DNA of 64,000 bases. Origin: QHVT01 sp036389275. GTDB taxonomy: Bacteria > Acidobacteriota > Thermoanaerobaculia > Gp7-AA8. Below are positions 1-7,912 of the stretch, in pieces (within the stretch, counting starts at the first letter, position 1; the number at the start of each line of letters is the position of its first letter). Location: assembly GCA_036389275.1 (NCBI GenBank), contig DASVQE010000033.1, forward strand, positions 16,861 through 80,860. Reading direction: 5' to 3'. The position numbers and the translations under genes are program-made. The notes under the pieces were generated by a model. It saw only the letters and a list, made by a program, of their open reading frames with translations, had not been told where the DNA came from and did no database searches.

Positions 1-36
1 CGAAATGGTCACGAGAAGTGCGGCGGTGAATCGCAT
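1..36 (-). CDS. 5' end of a divergent gene, cut by the window edge
   Basis: On the reverse strand an ATG at 36-34 opens a frame reading MRFTAALLVTIS up to the window edge. One basic residue followed by a hydrophobic run looks like the start of a signal peptide. It would be transcribed divergently from the VWFA-like gene at 52. With only twelve codons visible nothing about function can be said. Confidence 0.35.
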   Translation of the reverse strand, partial: MRFTAALLVTIS

Positions 37-51
37 GGGCGCGATGGTATC

Positions 52-1044
52 GTGATTCGCATGCGCCGGCTGGCGATGCTGCTCCTGATGATGCCGCTCG
101 TCGCGCGCGCGCAATTCAAGGAGTCCATCGAGGTGGTGCGCATCCTCGCCGACGTGCGCGTCACCGACGCCGACGGCGAGCCGCTCGACGATCTCCATGC
201 GGGCGATTTCACCGTGCGCATCGGCGGCAAGCCGGCGGCCGTGGAGTCGGCCACGTGGGTGGCGGATGTACGGAGTGACGCAGATCCATCGATCCCGAAG
301 TCCGGACGTCTGCTGATCGTCTTCGTCCAGACCGACTTTGCGCGCGAGAGCGCGCGCATTCACGGGCAGCTCAAGTTCTTGCCCTACGCGGAGGAGCTGA
401 TCGCGGGACTGGAGCCGGAAGACCGCGTGGCCGTCGTCTCCTTCGACTCGCACCTGAAGTTCCGCCTCGACTTTACGTCTGACAAGGATCGCGTGCGCGA
501 GGCGCTGCGTGCATCCGTGGCGCTCGACGAGCCGCCGACGCCGCCGATCGTGGCGTCGCCGTCGCTCGCGCCGCGGCTCGATGCACGCGCGATGCGGCGC
601 GCCGTCAGCTCCGAGCGCGGCCTGACCATCGTCGCCGACGCGCTGCGTTCCGTCGAAGGTGCGAAGACGCTTCTCCTCCTCGGCTGGGGACTCGGCCAGC
701 TCTCCGCCGTCGGCGTGACCATGAAGCAGGAGTACCTCGCCGCGCGGCGCGCGCTCGACGCCGCGCGCGTCAGCGTCTTCGCGCTCGACACAACCAACGC
801 CGACTATCACGACCTCGAGCTCGGCCTCGATCGCGCCGCGCGCGACACCGGCGGCTTCTACGCGAAGACGCACGTGCTGCCGCGCATCGCCATCTCACGC
901 CTGCAGCGCACGCTCGCCGGACACTACGAGCTCGAGCTGCGCCGGCCGAACGCGCTGCGTCCGGGCACGCACGACATGAGCGTGCGCGTGTCGCGGCGCG
1001 GCGCGGTCGTGCTCGCGCCGGCGACGTACGTCGACCAGCATTGA
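52..1044 (+). CDS. secreted VWFA-related protein of acidobacterial type
   Basis: A 330-residue protein with an N-terminal signal peptide ending near ARAQ. A beta-rich segment follows (ESIEVVRILADVRVTD, LDDLHAGDFTVRIGGK), typical of the N-terminal part of VWFA-related Acidobacterial-domain proteins. Residues from about 85 to 320 resemble a von Willebrand A fold, with LLIVFVQTDFARES where the first metal-binding loop should be. The usual DxSxS MIDAS motif is not intact, so metal-dependent ligand binding may be lost. Translation may start at GTG 52 or at ATG 61; both leave a signal peptide. Such proteins are exported and of unknown function. The family call rests on overall pattern, not on a search. 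Confidence 0.75.
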   Translation: MIRMRRLAMLLLMMPLVARAQFKESIEVVRILADVRVTDADGEPLDDLHAGDFTVRIGGKPAAVESATWVADVRSDADPSIPKSGRLLIVFVQTDFARESARIHGQLKFLPYAEELIAGLEPEDRVAVVSFDSHLKFRLDFTSDKDRVREALRASVALDEPPTPPIVASPSLAPRLDARAMRRAVSSERGLTIVADALRSVEGAKTLLLLGWGLGQLSAVGVTMKQEYLAARRALDAARVSVFALDTTNADYHDLELGLDRAARDTGGFYAKTHVLPRIAISRLQRTLAGHYELELRRPNALRPGTHDMSVRVSRRGAVVLAPATYVDQH

Positions 1045-1047
1045 TCT

Positions 1048-1065
1048 TGCACAAGCTCTTGTGCA
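1048..1065. promoter_or_regulatory. perfect inverted repeat abutting a Shine-Dalgarno
   Basis: TGCACAAG-CT-CTTGTGCA is an 8-bp perfect inverted repeat. It ends exactly where the AGGAGG (1065-1070) of the next gene begins. It could be an operator or an RNA hairpin that hinders ribosome access. The two-base loop is too tight for RNA unless the top pair opens, which favours a protein-binding site. Confidence 0.4.
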
Positions 1066-1075
1066 GGAGGTTTTG

Positions 1076-1471
1076 ATGGCCAGTAAGTACGGGAAAAAGT
1101 CCCACGACAAAGTCGAAGAAGAGATGCATGAGTTCAAACGCGGGAAGCTGCGCAGCGGCTCGGGCAAGAAAGTGACGAGCCGCAAGCAGGCCATCGCCAT
1201 CGGCCTGTCGGAAGCGCGGCGCGAAGGCGGCAAGGTGCCGCCGGCGCCAAAGTCGTCGTCGAAGAAGTCGGGCTCGAAGAAGTCGTCGTCGAAGAAGTCT
1301 TCGGGGTCGAAGTCGTCGGGCTCGAAGTCGTCGGCGAAGAAGTCGTCCGGCTCGAAGTCGTCGGCGAGAAAGTCATCCGCGAAAAAGTCCTCGGCAAAGT
1401 CCTCCTCGAAAAAATCCTCCTCCTCGAAGTCGCGCAAGTCTTCCTCGAAGAAATCGTCGAAGAAGAAGTGA
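1076..1471 (+). CDS. DUF6496-type protein with histone-H1-like Lys/Ser tail
   Basis: The start at ATG 1076 is fixed by AGGAGG five bases upstream; the frame also runs a few codons further upstream without a site. The first ~50 residues (MASKYGKKSHDKVEEEMHEF, then GSGKKVTSRKQAIAIGLSEAR) match my memory of the DUF6496 family. From residue ~60 to the end the protein is almost only Ser and Lys in KKSS/GSKSS-like blocks, resembling the tail of eukaryotic H1 or bacterial histone-like proteins. It has no signal peptide and is strongly basic. Nucleic-acid binding or chromosome compaction is an inference from composition. The tail is encoded by an imperfect AAGTCGTCG-rich repeat. Confidence 0.75.
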   Translation: MASKYGKKSHDKVEEEMHEFKRGKLRSGSGKKVTSRKQAIAIGLSEARREGGKVPPAPKSSSKKSGSKKSSSKKSSGSKSSGSKSSAKKSSGSKSSARKSSAKKSSAKSSSKKSSSSKSRKSSSKKSSKKK

Positions 1472-1496
1472 CGCACCGGAGTCGCGCGCGTAAGCT

Positions 1497-2114
1497 TTGC
1501 GCGTGCGACTCCGCCCGCTCCTCGTGGCGCTCTTCGCCATCGCGCTGGTCTGGTCGGCCATCCGTCCGCACGACTACTTCACCTGGCTGCTCGAAGTCTT
1601 TCCGGCGCTGATCGGCATCGCGCTGCTCGTCGCCACGCGCCACCGTTTTCCGCTCACGCCGCTGCTCTACGTGCTGCTGTTCCTGCACGCGCTCATCCTC
1701 ATCGTCGGCGGGCACTACACGTATGCCGAGGTGCCGCTGGGGTTCTGGATGCGCGACGCGTTCGGGCTGGCGCGCAACGACTACGACCGCATCGGCCATC
1801 TCGCGCAAGGCTTCGTGCCGGCCATCGCCGCGCGCGAGGTGCTGATCCGCCTGCGCGTCGTGCGCGGACGCGGCTGGCTCTTCACCATCGTCGTCGCCAT
1901 CTGCCTGGCCATCAGCGCCGCGTACGAGCTGCTCGAGTGGTCGGTCTCCATCGCCACCGGCTCGGCCGGCGACGCATTCCTCGGCACGCAAGGCGACATC
2001 TGGGACACGCAGAAGGACATGACCCTGGCCCTGATCGGCGCGATCGTCGCGCAGGTGACGCTGGCGCGTTTGCACGACGCGCAAATTCAGGGAACGTCGA
2101 TCCCGACTCCATGA
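1497..2114 (+). CDS. DUF2238 (YjdF-like) integral membrane protein
   Basis: A ~205-residue protein with about six hydrophobic segments and the features of DUF2238/YjdF: the GGHYTYAEVPLGFW loop, NDYDRIGHLAQGFVPAI, and a C-terminal GDAFLGTQGDIWDTQKDM segment. All are conserved polar patches between helices in that family. The biochemical role of the family is unknown. The frame can start at TTG 1497 or GTG 1503, with no clear ribosome site at either. The 3' end overlaps the convergent MBL gene by 28 bases. Confidence 0.8.
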   Translation: MRVRLRPLLVALFAIALVWSAIRPHDYFTWLLEVFPALIGIALLVATRHRFPLTPLLYVLLFLHALILIVGGHYTYAEVPLGFWMRDAFGLARNDYDRIGHLAQGFVPAIAAREVLIRLRVVRGRGWLFTIVVAICLAISAAYELLEWSVSIATGSAGDAFLGTQGDIWDTQKDMTLALIGAIVAQVTLARLHDAQIQGTSIPTP

Positions 2115-3118
2115 TCGGCCAGCAGCACGCGCGGCTGTCCGGCCGCGTCGAGCGCTTTGCGTAAATCCTCGGCCGGCTGCGTCGCGCCGTCATCGCCGAG
2201 GGCGAACGTGCCCCAGTGCATGGCGATGCTCGTCTTCGCCTGGAGCACTTCATGCGCGCGCACCGCCTCGGCCGGATCGACGTGCACCGGCTTCATGAAC
2301 CAGCGCGGCAGGTACGCGCCGATCGGCAGCATGGCCACACGCATCGGCCCGAAGCGGCGCGCGATCTCCTCGAAATGCACGCCCCATCCCGTATCGCCGG
2401 CAAAGTAGGCGTGCCCCGATGGACCGCTGATCACGAAGCCGCCCCAGAGCGTCGCGTCGCGATCGGAGAGGCCGCGCGCGCAGAAGTGCTGCGCCGGCAC
2501 GAGCGTCACCGTGACGCGGTCGGAGAGCTTCACCGACTGCCACCAGTCGAGATCGCGCGCGCCTTCGATGCCGTGCCGCGCCATCAGCGCAGAGTTGCCG
2601 AGCGGCGTGAGGATTTGCGTCCCGCGCAAACGGCGCAGCGTCGGCACGTCGAGATGGTCGTAGTGGTTGTGGCTCACCAGCACGGCGTCGAGCGGCGGCA
2701 GCTCCGCGAAACGGAGGCCGGCCGCGCGATGCCGCTTCGGTCCGGCGAACCCGACCGGCGAGCAGCGGTCGCTCCAGATCGGATCGGTGAGCACGTTCAC
2801 GCCATCCATCTGCACGAGCATCGTGGCGTGATTCACCCACGTCACTCGGATGCGCCCATCGTCGACGCGCCGCGGCGGCGGCGGCCCCGGCTCCGACGCG
2901 ATCCACTCCGGCCACGGCATCGGCTCCTTCGTGAACTGCCACTTCAGGAACGACCCTTCGGCATCATGACCGCCCGCGCGGTTGTGAAACCGCCGCCCGT
3001 CGAAGTGATCGGACGCCGGCCCGCGATAGCGCGGCGCCGCCAGCAGCAGCCGCTCCGCGACGACGCCGAGGGCCGCCGCGGCGGCGGTGAGCGAAGCGAG
3101 TCGGACCAGTCGTCGCAT
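2087..3118 (-). CDS. MBL-fold metallo-hydrolase, NAPE-PLD/UlaG-like
   Basis: A 343-residue metallo-beta-lactamase-fold protein with an N-terminal membrane anchor or signal (residues ~5-28). The metal-binding motif SHNHYDHLD gives H150, H152, D154 and H155. Later ligands are in FAGDTGWG and the C-terminal MHWGTFALGDD. The arrangement VTWVNHATMLVQMDGVNVLTDP before the metal motif is typical of the NAPE-PLD/UlaG-type branch, which includes phosphodiesterases and lactonases. Substrate cannot be deduced. A TTTGCGTC-type palindrome (2614-2630) lies inside the coding sequence. Confidence 0.85.
   Translation of the reverse strand: MRRLVRLASLTAAAAALGVVAERLLLAAPRYRGPASDHFDGRRFHNRAGGHDAEGSFLKWQFTKEPMPWPEWIASEPGPPPPRRVDDGRIRVTWVNHATMLVQMDGVNVLTDPIWSDRCSPVGFAGPKRHRAAGLRFAELPPLDAVLVSHNHYDHLDVPTLRRLRGTQILTPLGNSALMARHGIEGARDLDWWQSVKLSDRVTVTLVPAQHFCARGLSDRDATLWGGFVISGPSGHAYFAGDTGWGVHFEEIARRFGPMRVAMLPIGAYLPRWFMKPVHVDPAEAVRAHEVLQAKTSIAMHWGTFALGDDGATQPAEDLRKALDAAGQPRVLLADHGVGIDVP
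2614..2630. repeat. TTTGCG...CGCAAA palindrome, copy 1
   Basis: TTTGCGTCCCGCGCAAA, inside the MBL gene. The identical 17-mer occurs at 52997 inside nnrDE. It is a member of the dispersed palindrome family described in the findings. Confidence 0.55.
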
Positions 3119-3194
3119 GCGCCGCCAATTGTGCTATCGTCCGCCACCGGCGCGGGAATGAAACCGCAAAACCCGCCCGTTTCCCGAGTCGTTC

Positions 3195-3270
3195 AGGCGC
3201 TTAGCTCAGTCGGTAGAGCATCACCTTCACACGGTGGGGGTCATCGGTTCGAGTCCGATAGCGCCTACCA
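3195..3270 (+). tRNA. tRNA-Val (anticodon CAC)
   Basis: A full cloverleaf can be drawn: acceptor AGGCGCT/AGCGCCT, D-arm GCTC...GAGC, anticodon stem TCACC/GGTGG with loop TTCACAC giving anticodon CAC, T-arm ATCGG-TTCGAGT-CCGAT, and an encoded ACCA end. It reads GUG codons. It is followed within eight bases by the direct repeat and terminator below. Confidence 0.95.
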
Positions 3271-3277
3271 AATCACC

Positions 3278-3296
3278 CACCACCAGACGCCGCTCG
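3278..3296. repeat. 19-bp direct repeat, left copy (putative att-like site)
   Basis: CACCACCAGACGCCGCTCG occurs perfectly here, eight bases after tRNA-Val, and again at 5143-5161. Between the copies lies exactly the two-gene nucleotidyltransferase/TIM-barrel cassette. Both copies also supply the 5' arm of a terminator hairpin, so shared terminator sequence is the alternative explanation. Confidence 0.6.
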
Positions 3297-3324
3297 GTTG
3301 CAGAGACCGGGCGGCGTCTTTTTT
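3285..3324 (+). terminator. intrinsic terminator of tRNA-Val
   Basis: AGACGCCGC (3285-3293) pairs with GCGGCGTCT (3311-3319), with an inner CGGT/ACCG stem, followed by a T tract to 3324. It ends the tRNA transcript, so the next gene needs its own promoter. Confidence 0.85.
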
Positions 3325-3362
3325 GGCACCGCCACACGCGCGATGTCTGAGAAACTGAGGCC

Positions 3363-4418
3363 GTGGCGACCTCGCTGGAGACGCTCGAAAGTCGGCTCGG
3401 AAAGAACTGGACTGCGATCCGCGCCGCGCGCGAGAGGACGGAACAAGTCGTCGGCGAGCTCTCCGCGGCACTCGCGGATCTCCACGACGCCAACTGCTCC
3501 GTGGTGGTCACCGGCTCGCTCGGTCGCGCGGAAGCAACCGAAGGCAGCGACGCCGACTGGGTGCTTCTCGTGGATGGGCAATCCGATCCCGAGCACGCAA
3601 TGCTGGCGCGCGAGATCGAAACGCGCGTGCGCGCAATCGTCACGAAGGAGGTCGGTCCGACCGGCACGTTCGGCGACATCGTGGCAAGCCACGAGTTGGT
3701 GCACTACATCGCCGGTACGCGCGATTCGAACGAGAATCTCACCCGTCGCATCCTGCTCCTCTCGGAATCGCGGGCATTGACGAACCCCGTCGTGCGCGAA
3801 CGGGTCATCCGCAACATTCTCGCCCGGTACGTCCTTCACGATCGGCCGGTCCGCAGCAGGAGCGGCCGGAGACAAGTCGTTCCGCACTTTCTGCTCAACG
3901 ATGTCGTCCGCTACTGGCGAACGATGGCGTCTGACTACGCCTCGAAAATGTGGGAGCGCAGCCGCCAGGGCTGGGGCATTCGGAACGTGAAGCTGCGCTT
4001 TTCACGAAAGGTCCTCTTCATCCGAGGCTTGCTTGCTGCCTTTGCCGGCGACCTTTTCGCACCGCCGGAGCTCCATCAGGTTGAGAATGACGAGCAGTAT
4101 TTCCTCATGCTCGCCGACCTGATTCGGAGCCAGACCGACGTCCCGCCGCTCGAGCTGCTCGCGCGCGTCGTGCTCGAAGCCGGCGACAACGACGTCGCCG
4201 ACGACATCTTCTCGTCGTACGATCGGTTCCTGCATGCTCTTGCGGACAGCGACGCTCGCACGAGGCTAGAACGTGTCCGTTTCGAAAATGCGCTCGACGA
4301 TCCCACCTACGCAGAACTGCGCGACGTCAGCCAGCGGTTTCGTCGCGGCGTCACGCGCCTGTTCTTCGATGTGCATCCACGATTACCGACGCTGATTCGT
4401 GACTTTGGAGTGTTCTGA
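3363..4418 (+). CDS. Pol-beta-type nucleotidyltransferase domain protein
   Basis: A 351-residue protein from GTG 3363. The nucleotidyltransferase signature is clear: GSLGR at 51-55, then EATEGSDAD at 58-65 with the metal-binding acidic pair D63/D65. This is the DUF294/GlnD/MNT-type superfamily pattern. The remaining ~230 residues are mostly helical, rich in Arg and aromatic residues, and not recognised; they could be a substrate or partner domain. There is no signal peptide. The stop overlaps the start of the next gene (TGATG), implying translational coupling. By eye the base composition is less G+C-extreme than its neighbours. Target (nucleotide, protein, RNA, antibiotic) is unknown. Confidence 0.75.
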   Translation: MATSLETLESRLGKNWTAIRAARERTEQVVGELSAALADLHDANCSVVVTGSLGRAEATEGSDADWVLLVDGQSDPEHAMLAREIETRVRAIVTKEVGPTGTFGDIVASHELVHYIAGTRDSNENLTRRILLLSESRALTNPVVRERVIRNILARYVLHDRPVRSRSGRRQVVPHFLLNDVVRYWRTMASDYASKMWERSRQGWGIRNVKLRFSRKVLFIRGLLAAFAGDLFAPPELHQVENDEQYFLMLADLIRSQTDVPPLELLARVVLEAGDNDVADDIFSSYDRFLHALADSDARTRLERVRFENALDDPTYAELRDVSQRFRRGVTRLFFDVHPRLPTLIRDFGVF

Positions 4419-5131
4419 TGAAGCCGATCGGGTTCTCGACAGGCGCACTGGCCAAAGGCGATTTCGCGACAGGGTTGTCGATCCAGCGCGATGTGCCGCG
4501 GATTGACGCCGTGGAGCTTTCTGCGTTGCGGGATCACGAGCTGCCGTTGCTCGTCGACGCCATTCCGAGTCTGGTTCTCGACGGGTTTGACTACGTCTCC
4601 TTCCATGCGCCGAGTAAGCTGCAGACTCTGGACGAACGCGCGGTGCTCGAGCTCCTGCTCCGACTGCCGGACTCGTGGCCGGTGATCGTCCATCCCGAAC
4701 TCTTGCAGACGCCGTCGCTCTGGCAGCAACTCGGCGCGCGTCTCTGTCTGGAGAATATGGATAACCGAAAGACGACGGGACGCACCATCGCCGAGCTGCA
4801 TGTGCTGTTCGAGACGTTCCCCGAAGCCAGGTTCTGCCTCGATCTCGGTCATGCGCGGCAGATCGATCCGACCATGGTTTCCGCGATGTTGATGCTGCAG
4901 GAGTTCGGTGATCGTCTCGTCGAACTGCACATCAGCGAGGTCGGCCCGCGCGGAGAGCACCTGCCGCTGGGCGCCACGACGAGGCAGGCCTTTGCTCGCG
5001 TCGTTCACCTCGTTCCAGCGGACTGCCCGTTGATCATCGAGTCGCTCGTCTCGCCACAGCTCATCGAGCAGGAGCTCGATACTGTCACTGCACTATTCGA
5101 CGCCGCGAAGCCGGAAGCTGTAATCGCCTGA
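4418..5131 (+). CDS. xylose-isomerase-like TIM-barrel protein
   Basis: A 237-residue protein translationally coupled to the nucleotidyltransferase. It has the pattern of sugar phosphate isomerase/epimerase or AP-endonuclease-2 TIM barrels, with possible metal ligands at strand ends: E33, E112 (LENMD), D142 and H145 (LDLGHA), H171 (LHISE), H181 (EHLPLG) and E208 (IIES). At under 240 residues it is a compact barrel. No pathway partner lies nearby except the coupled nucleotidyltransferase, so the two probably act on or signal with the same molecule. Substrate unknown. Confidence 0.75.
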   Translation: MKPIGFSTGALAKGDFATGLSIQRDVPRIDAVELSALRDHELPLLVDAIPSLVLDGFDYVSFHAPSKLQTLDERAVLELLLRLPDSWPVIVHPELLQTPSLWQQLGARLCLENMDNRKTTGRTIAELHVLFETFPEARFCLDLGHARQIDPTMVSAMLMLQEFGDRLVELHISEVGPRGEHLPLGATTRQAFARVVHLVPADCPLIIESLVSPQLIEQELDTVTALFDAAKPEAVIA

Positions 5132-5142
5132 GAAAGGACTGA

Positions 5143-5161
5143 CACCACCAGACGCCGCTCG
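5143..5161. repeat. 19-bp direct repeat, right copy
   Basis: Second perfect copy of CACCACCAGACGCCGCTCG, starting eleven bases after the stop of the TIM-barrel gene. Together with the copy at 3278 it brackets the cassette. Confidence 0.6.
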
Positions 5162-5177
5162 CCAGAGCGGCGTTTTT
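5152..5177 (+). terminator. intrinsic terminator after the NTase/TIM-barrel cassette
   Basis: ACGCCGCTC (5152-5160), loop GCCA, GAGCGGCGT (5165-5173) and a T run to 5177. The stem starts inside the direct repeat. Confidence 0.85.
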
Positions 5178-5207
5178 GGTTTTGCGGGCGTGAGACACTA
5201 GCGGCTC

Positions 5208-7067
5208 ATGCTCAGCGGGCGGTGTGTCGTGTACGCGCTGGTCTGCGTCGCTCTGGCGGCGCGGGTCGAGGCGGCGGATGCGCGGCGGATGCTGGATGAG
5301 GCGGAGCGGATCCGGCCGGCCGACAAGATCCGGTCGCGGGCGCTGCTCGACGCGGTCGAGCGCGACTCGGCGGCGCTGGCCGATCCGGGCATCGCCGCCC
5401 GCGTGCAACTGCTCGAGTGCACCTGGTCCGATTCGCCGCCGCCCGCCCATCGCGCGTACGAGCTCGGCATCGCCGCGGCGCGGCGCGCCGGCGACCTGGC
5501 GCTGCAGGCGAAGCTGACCGCCTGCCAGGCCACCGCGCTGCTCATCGAGCAGCGGCAGCCGGAGGCCGAGCAGACGTTCGCCGCGGCGGCGGCGCTCGCG
5601 AACAAGGCCGGCGACGCGACCACCGAGTCGGACGCGCTCGGCAACCTCGGCTACATGCAATACAACCGCGGCGCGATGGCGGACGCGCTCACGAGCCTGC
5701 AGACCGCCTATCGCATCTGCACGCGCATCGGCGACGGCAAGCGGCGGCGCGAGATCCTCTCCGTCATCGCCAACGTCTACGCCGACAGCCACGTCGCGCA
5801 GTACGACCGCGCCATCGAGTACTACCGCCAGCTCATCCCCGAGTACGAACAGGCCGGACAGCACTCCGACGTCGCCGACATGCTCTTCAACATCGGCAGC
5901 ACGTACGAAGTCTCCGGCAACGCGCGACAGGCCGAGACCTACTACCGCCGTGCCCTGGCCGCGTTTGAGAAGCTCGGGAAAAAGGATGACATCGCCTTCA
6001 CGCAGCGCGCCCTCGGCTCGGCGCTGATGAAGCTGCAGCGCCCGCGCGAGGCGCTGCCGCTGCTCGACGGCGCCGTGCATCATTACGACGCCAACCACGA
6101 CGTCGAGGCGCTGGCCGGCGCGCGGCAATACCGCGGCATCGCCTACCGCCGCATCGGCCGCTACGACGACGCGCTGCGCGAGCTCGCCCTGGCGCGCCAG
6201 TTTTACGAGCGGCAGAACAACGTCCGCTTCCTCGACAAGAACCTCGAGGAGACGGCGCTCGCGTACGCGCAGCGCGGCGACTGGCGCAACGCGTACGAGA
6301 CGCAGAAGCGGCAGGCGGAGATGCAGCAGAAACTGGCCGCGTCGCGCCGCGACGAGCTCTCCTCGCGATTGCGCGTCGAGTTCGACGCCGAGAAAAAAGA
6401 TCAGGAGAACCGCGCGCTCGCACGCGAGAACGCGCTGCGCGCCACAGCGCTGCAGACGGCGCAGCGCAATCAGAAACTGCAGACCGTGGTCATCGCGCTG
6501 ACGGCGATGCTGGCGGTCGCGCTGACGATCCTCTTCTGGCGGCAGGTGGCGAACACCCGCCGCATGCGGGCCATGGCCATGACCGACGAGCTGACGCGGC
6601 TGCCGAACCGGCGGCACATCGTGGCCGCGGTCGACCTCGCGCTCGACGCGGCGCGGCGCGAGCGCCGCAGCGCGGCGGTGGTCATCTTCGACATCGATCG
6701 CTTCAAGGCCATCAACGACACCTACGGCCACGCCGCCGGCGACGAGGTGCTGCGCAAGGTGGCCCGCACCTGCCGGCTCGAGCTGCGCGCGAACGATCAG
6801 GTCGGACGCATCGGCGGCGAAGAGTTCCTGGTGCTCCTCGACTCCGCCACGCCCGAGCAGGCGCACGAGATCGCCGAGCGGCTGCGCGCGGCGGTCGAGC
6901 GCATCGACTTCTCGTCCATCGCGCCCGGCCTGCGCGCCACCATCAGCCTCGGCGTGTCGGTGGCGAATCTCTACGACTCGAGCGCCGCCATCGCCGCCGC
7001 CGACTCGCTGCTCTATCGCGCCAAGGAAAGCGGACGCAATCGCGTCGAAATGGAAGTGGCCTTGTAA
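5208..7067 (+). CDS. TPR-containing diguanylate cyclase (GGDEF)
   Basis: A 619-residue protein: signal peptide (1-~22), a periplasmic array of TPR-like helical repeats (~30-350), a coiled-coil-like charged stretch, one transmembrane helix (~427-445) and a C-terminal GGDEF domain. The active-site motif is GGEEF at 536-540, an accepted variant. The inhibitory I-site RxxD is present as RAND five residues before it, so the enzyme should make cyclic di-GMP and be product-inhibited. The TPR part probably senses a periplasmic partner. A PilZ protein at 50873 is a possible distant c-di-GMP effector. Confidence 0.92.
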   Translation: MLSGRCVVYALVCVALAARVEAADARRMLDEAERIRPADKIRSRALLDAVERDSAALADPGIAARVQLLECTWSDSPPPAHRAYELGIAAARRAGDLALQAKLTACQATALLIEQRQPEAEQTFAAAAALANKAGDATTESDALGNLGYMQYNRGAMADALTSLQTAYRICTRIGDGKRRREILSVIANVYADSHVAQYDRAIEYYRQLIPEYEQAGQHSDVADMLFNIGSTYEVSGNARQAETYYRRALAAFEKLGKKDDIAFTQRALGSALMKLQRPREALPLLDGAVHHYDANHDVEALAGARQYRGIAYRRIGRYDDALRELALARQFYERQNNVRFLDKNLEETALAYAQRGDWRNAYETQKRQAEMQQKLAASRRDELSSRLRVEFDAEKKDQENRALARENALRATALQTAQRNQKLQTVVIALTAMLAVALTILFWRQVANTRRMRAMAMTDELTRLPNRRHIVAAVDLALDAARRERRSAAVVIFDIDRFKAINDTYGHAAGDEVLRKVARTCRLELRANDQVGRIGGEEFLVLLDSATPEQAHEIAERLRAAVERIDFSSIAPGLRATISLGVSVANLYDSSAAIAAADSLLYRAKESGRNRVEMEVAL

Positions 7068-7097
7068 CGCTTCGCGGCCCGGCGTCACTACTGGGCC

Positions 7098-7895
7098 ATG
7101 AAACAGAAGTTCTTCTACGCTCTCACTCTGCTTGCCGCCTGGAGCGCGGCCGCGCAGCCGAAGCGTCCCGACCTGCTCGCCGTCGTGCAGCACTCGAGCT
7201 TCGTCTTCACCGGCACGATCCTGAAGCTGCAGGCGTCCACACCCTCGATTCCGCGCGAGAACGGCACGGCGGTGGTGCGCGTCGACGAGATCATCGACGC
7301 GACGCCCGACCTCCGCAGCCTGCAAGGAAAAGAGGTGACGGTGCGGCTGCTGCGCCCGAACGCGACACGCGCCGGCGCGCAGCGCATCTTCTACACCGAG
7401 CCCTACTCCTACGGCCGGACGCTCGGCGTCACCGAGGTCGCGTCGGAAGAGCCGCGCGAGCGCGGAGCGACGCGGCGCGAGGTCGCGAATGCGCGGCAGC
7501 AGTTGCGCGACCGCGCTCTCGCCGCGCGCATCCGCAGCGCGGAGCGCATCGTGGTGGCGCGCGTGGTCGAGGTGCGGCCGGCGCCGGAGATGGAGCGCGC
7601 CGCGCGCGAAGAAGCGAGCGAGCACAACCCGCTCTGGCACATCGCCCGGCTGGCCGTCTCCGAGACGCTCAAAGGCGAGCGGAGCGCGGAAGCGGTGGTG
7701 CGGTTCGCCGCGTCGCGCGACGTGATGTGGTTCGGCACGCCGAAGCTCGCCGTCGGCCAGCAGGTCATCGTGCTGATGCAGCCGAATCCGATCAAAGAGT
7801 TTCCGACCCGCGGCCCGATCGTCATCGATCCGCTCGACGTGCAGGAGCTCTCGCAACGTGAGCGCGTCGGCCTCCTGCTGCGCGCGCAGCAATGA
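7098..7895 (+). CDS. secreted protein of unknown function, two similar halves
   Basis: A 265-residue protein with a signal peptide ending near SAAAQ. Two segments look alike: residues ~25-90 (FVFTGTILKL... VVRVDEIIDATPDL... VTVRLL) and ~150-225 (RIVVARVVEV... IARLAVSETLKGE... VVRFAA). Each is a beta strand pair around a conserved Val, reminiscent of OB/netrin-like folds. Family not recognised. The stop overlaps by ATGA a potential upstream start of the next gene, so the two are probably co-transcribed. Confidence 0.65.
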   Translation: MKQKFFYALTLLAAWSAAAQPKRPDLLAVVQHSSFVFTGTILKLQASTPSIPRENGTAVVRVDEIIDATPDLRSLQGKEVTVRLLRPNATRAGAQRIFYTEPYSYGRTLGVTEVASEEPRERGATRREVANARQQLRDRALAARIRSAERIVVARVVEVRPAPEMERAAREEASEHNPLWHIARLAVSETLKGERSAEAVVRFAASRDVMWFGTPKLAVGQQVIVLMQPNPIKEFPTRGPIVIDPLDVQELSQRERVGLLLRAQQ

Positions 7896-7912
7896 ACACG
7901 AAAGGAACGGCC

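Noticed and set aside
1254..1470. The AAGTCGTCG-rich stretch as a CRISPR or non-coding microsatellite
   Set aside because: It is in frame, encodes the Lys/Ser tail, and has no regular spacer structure.
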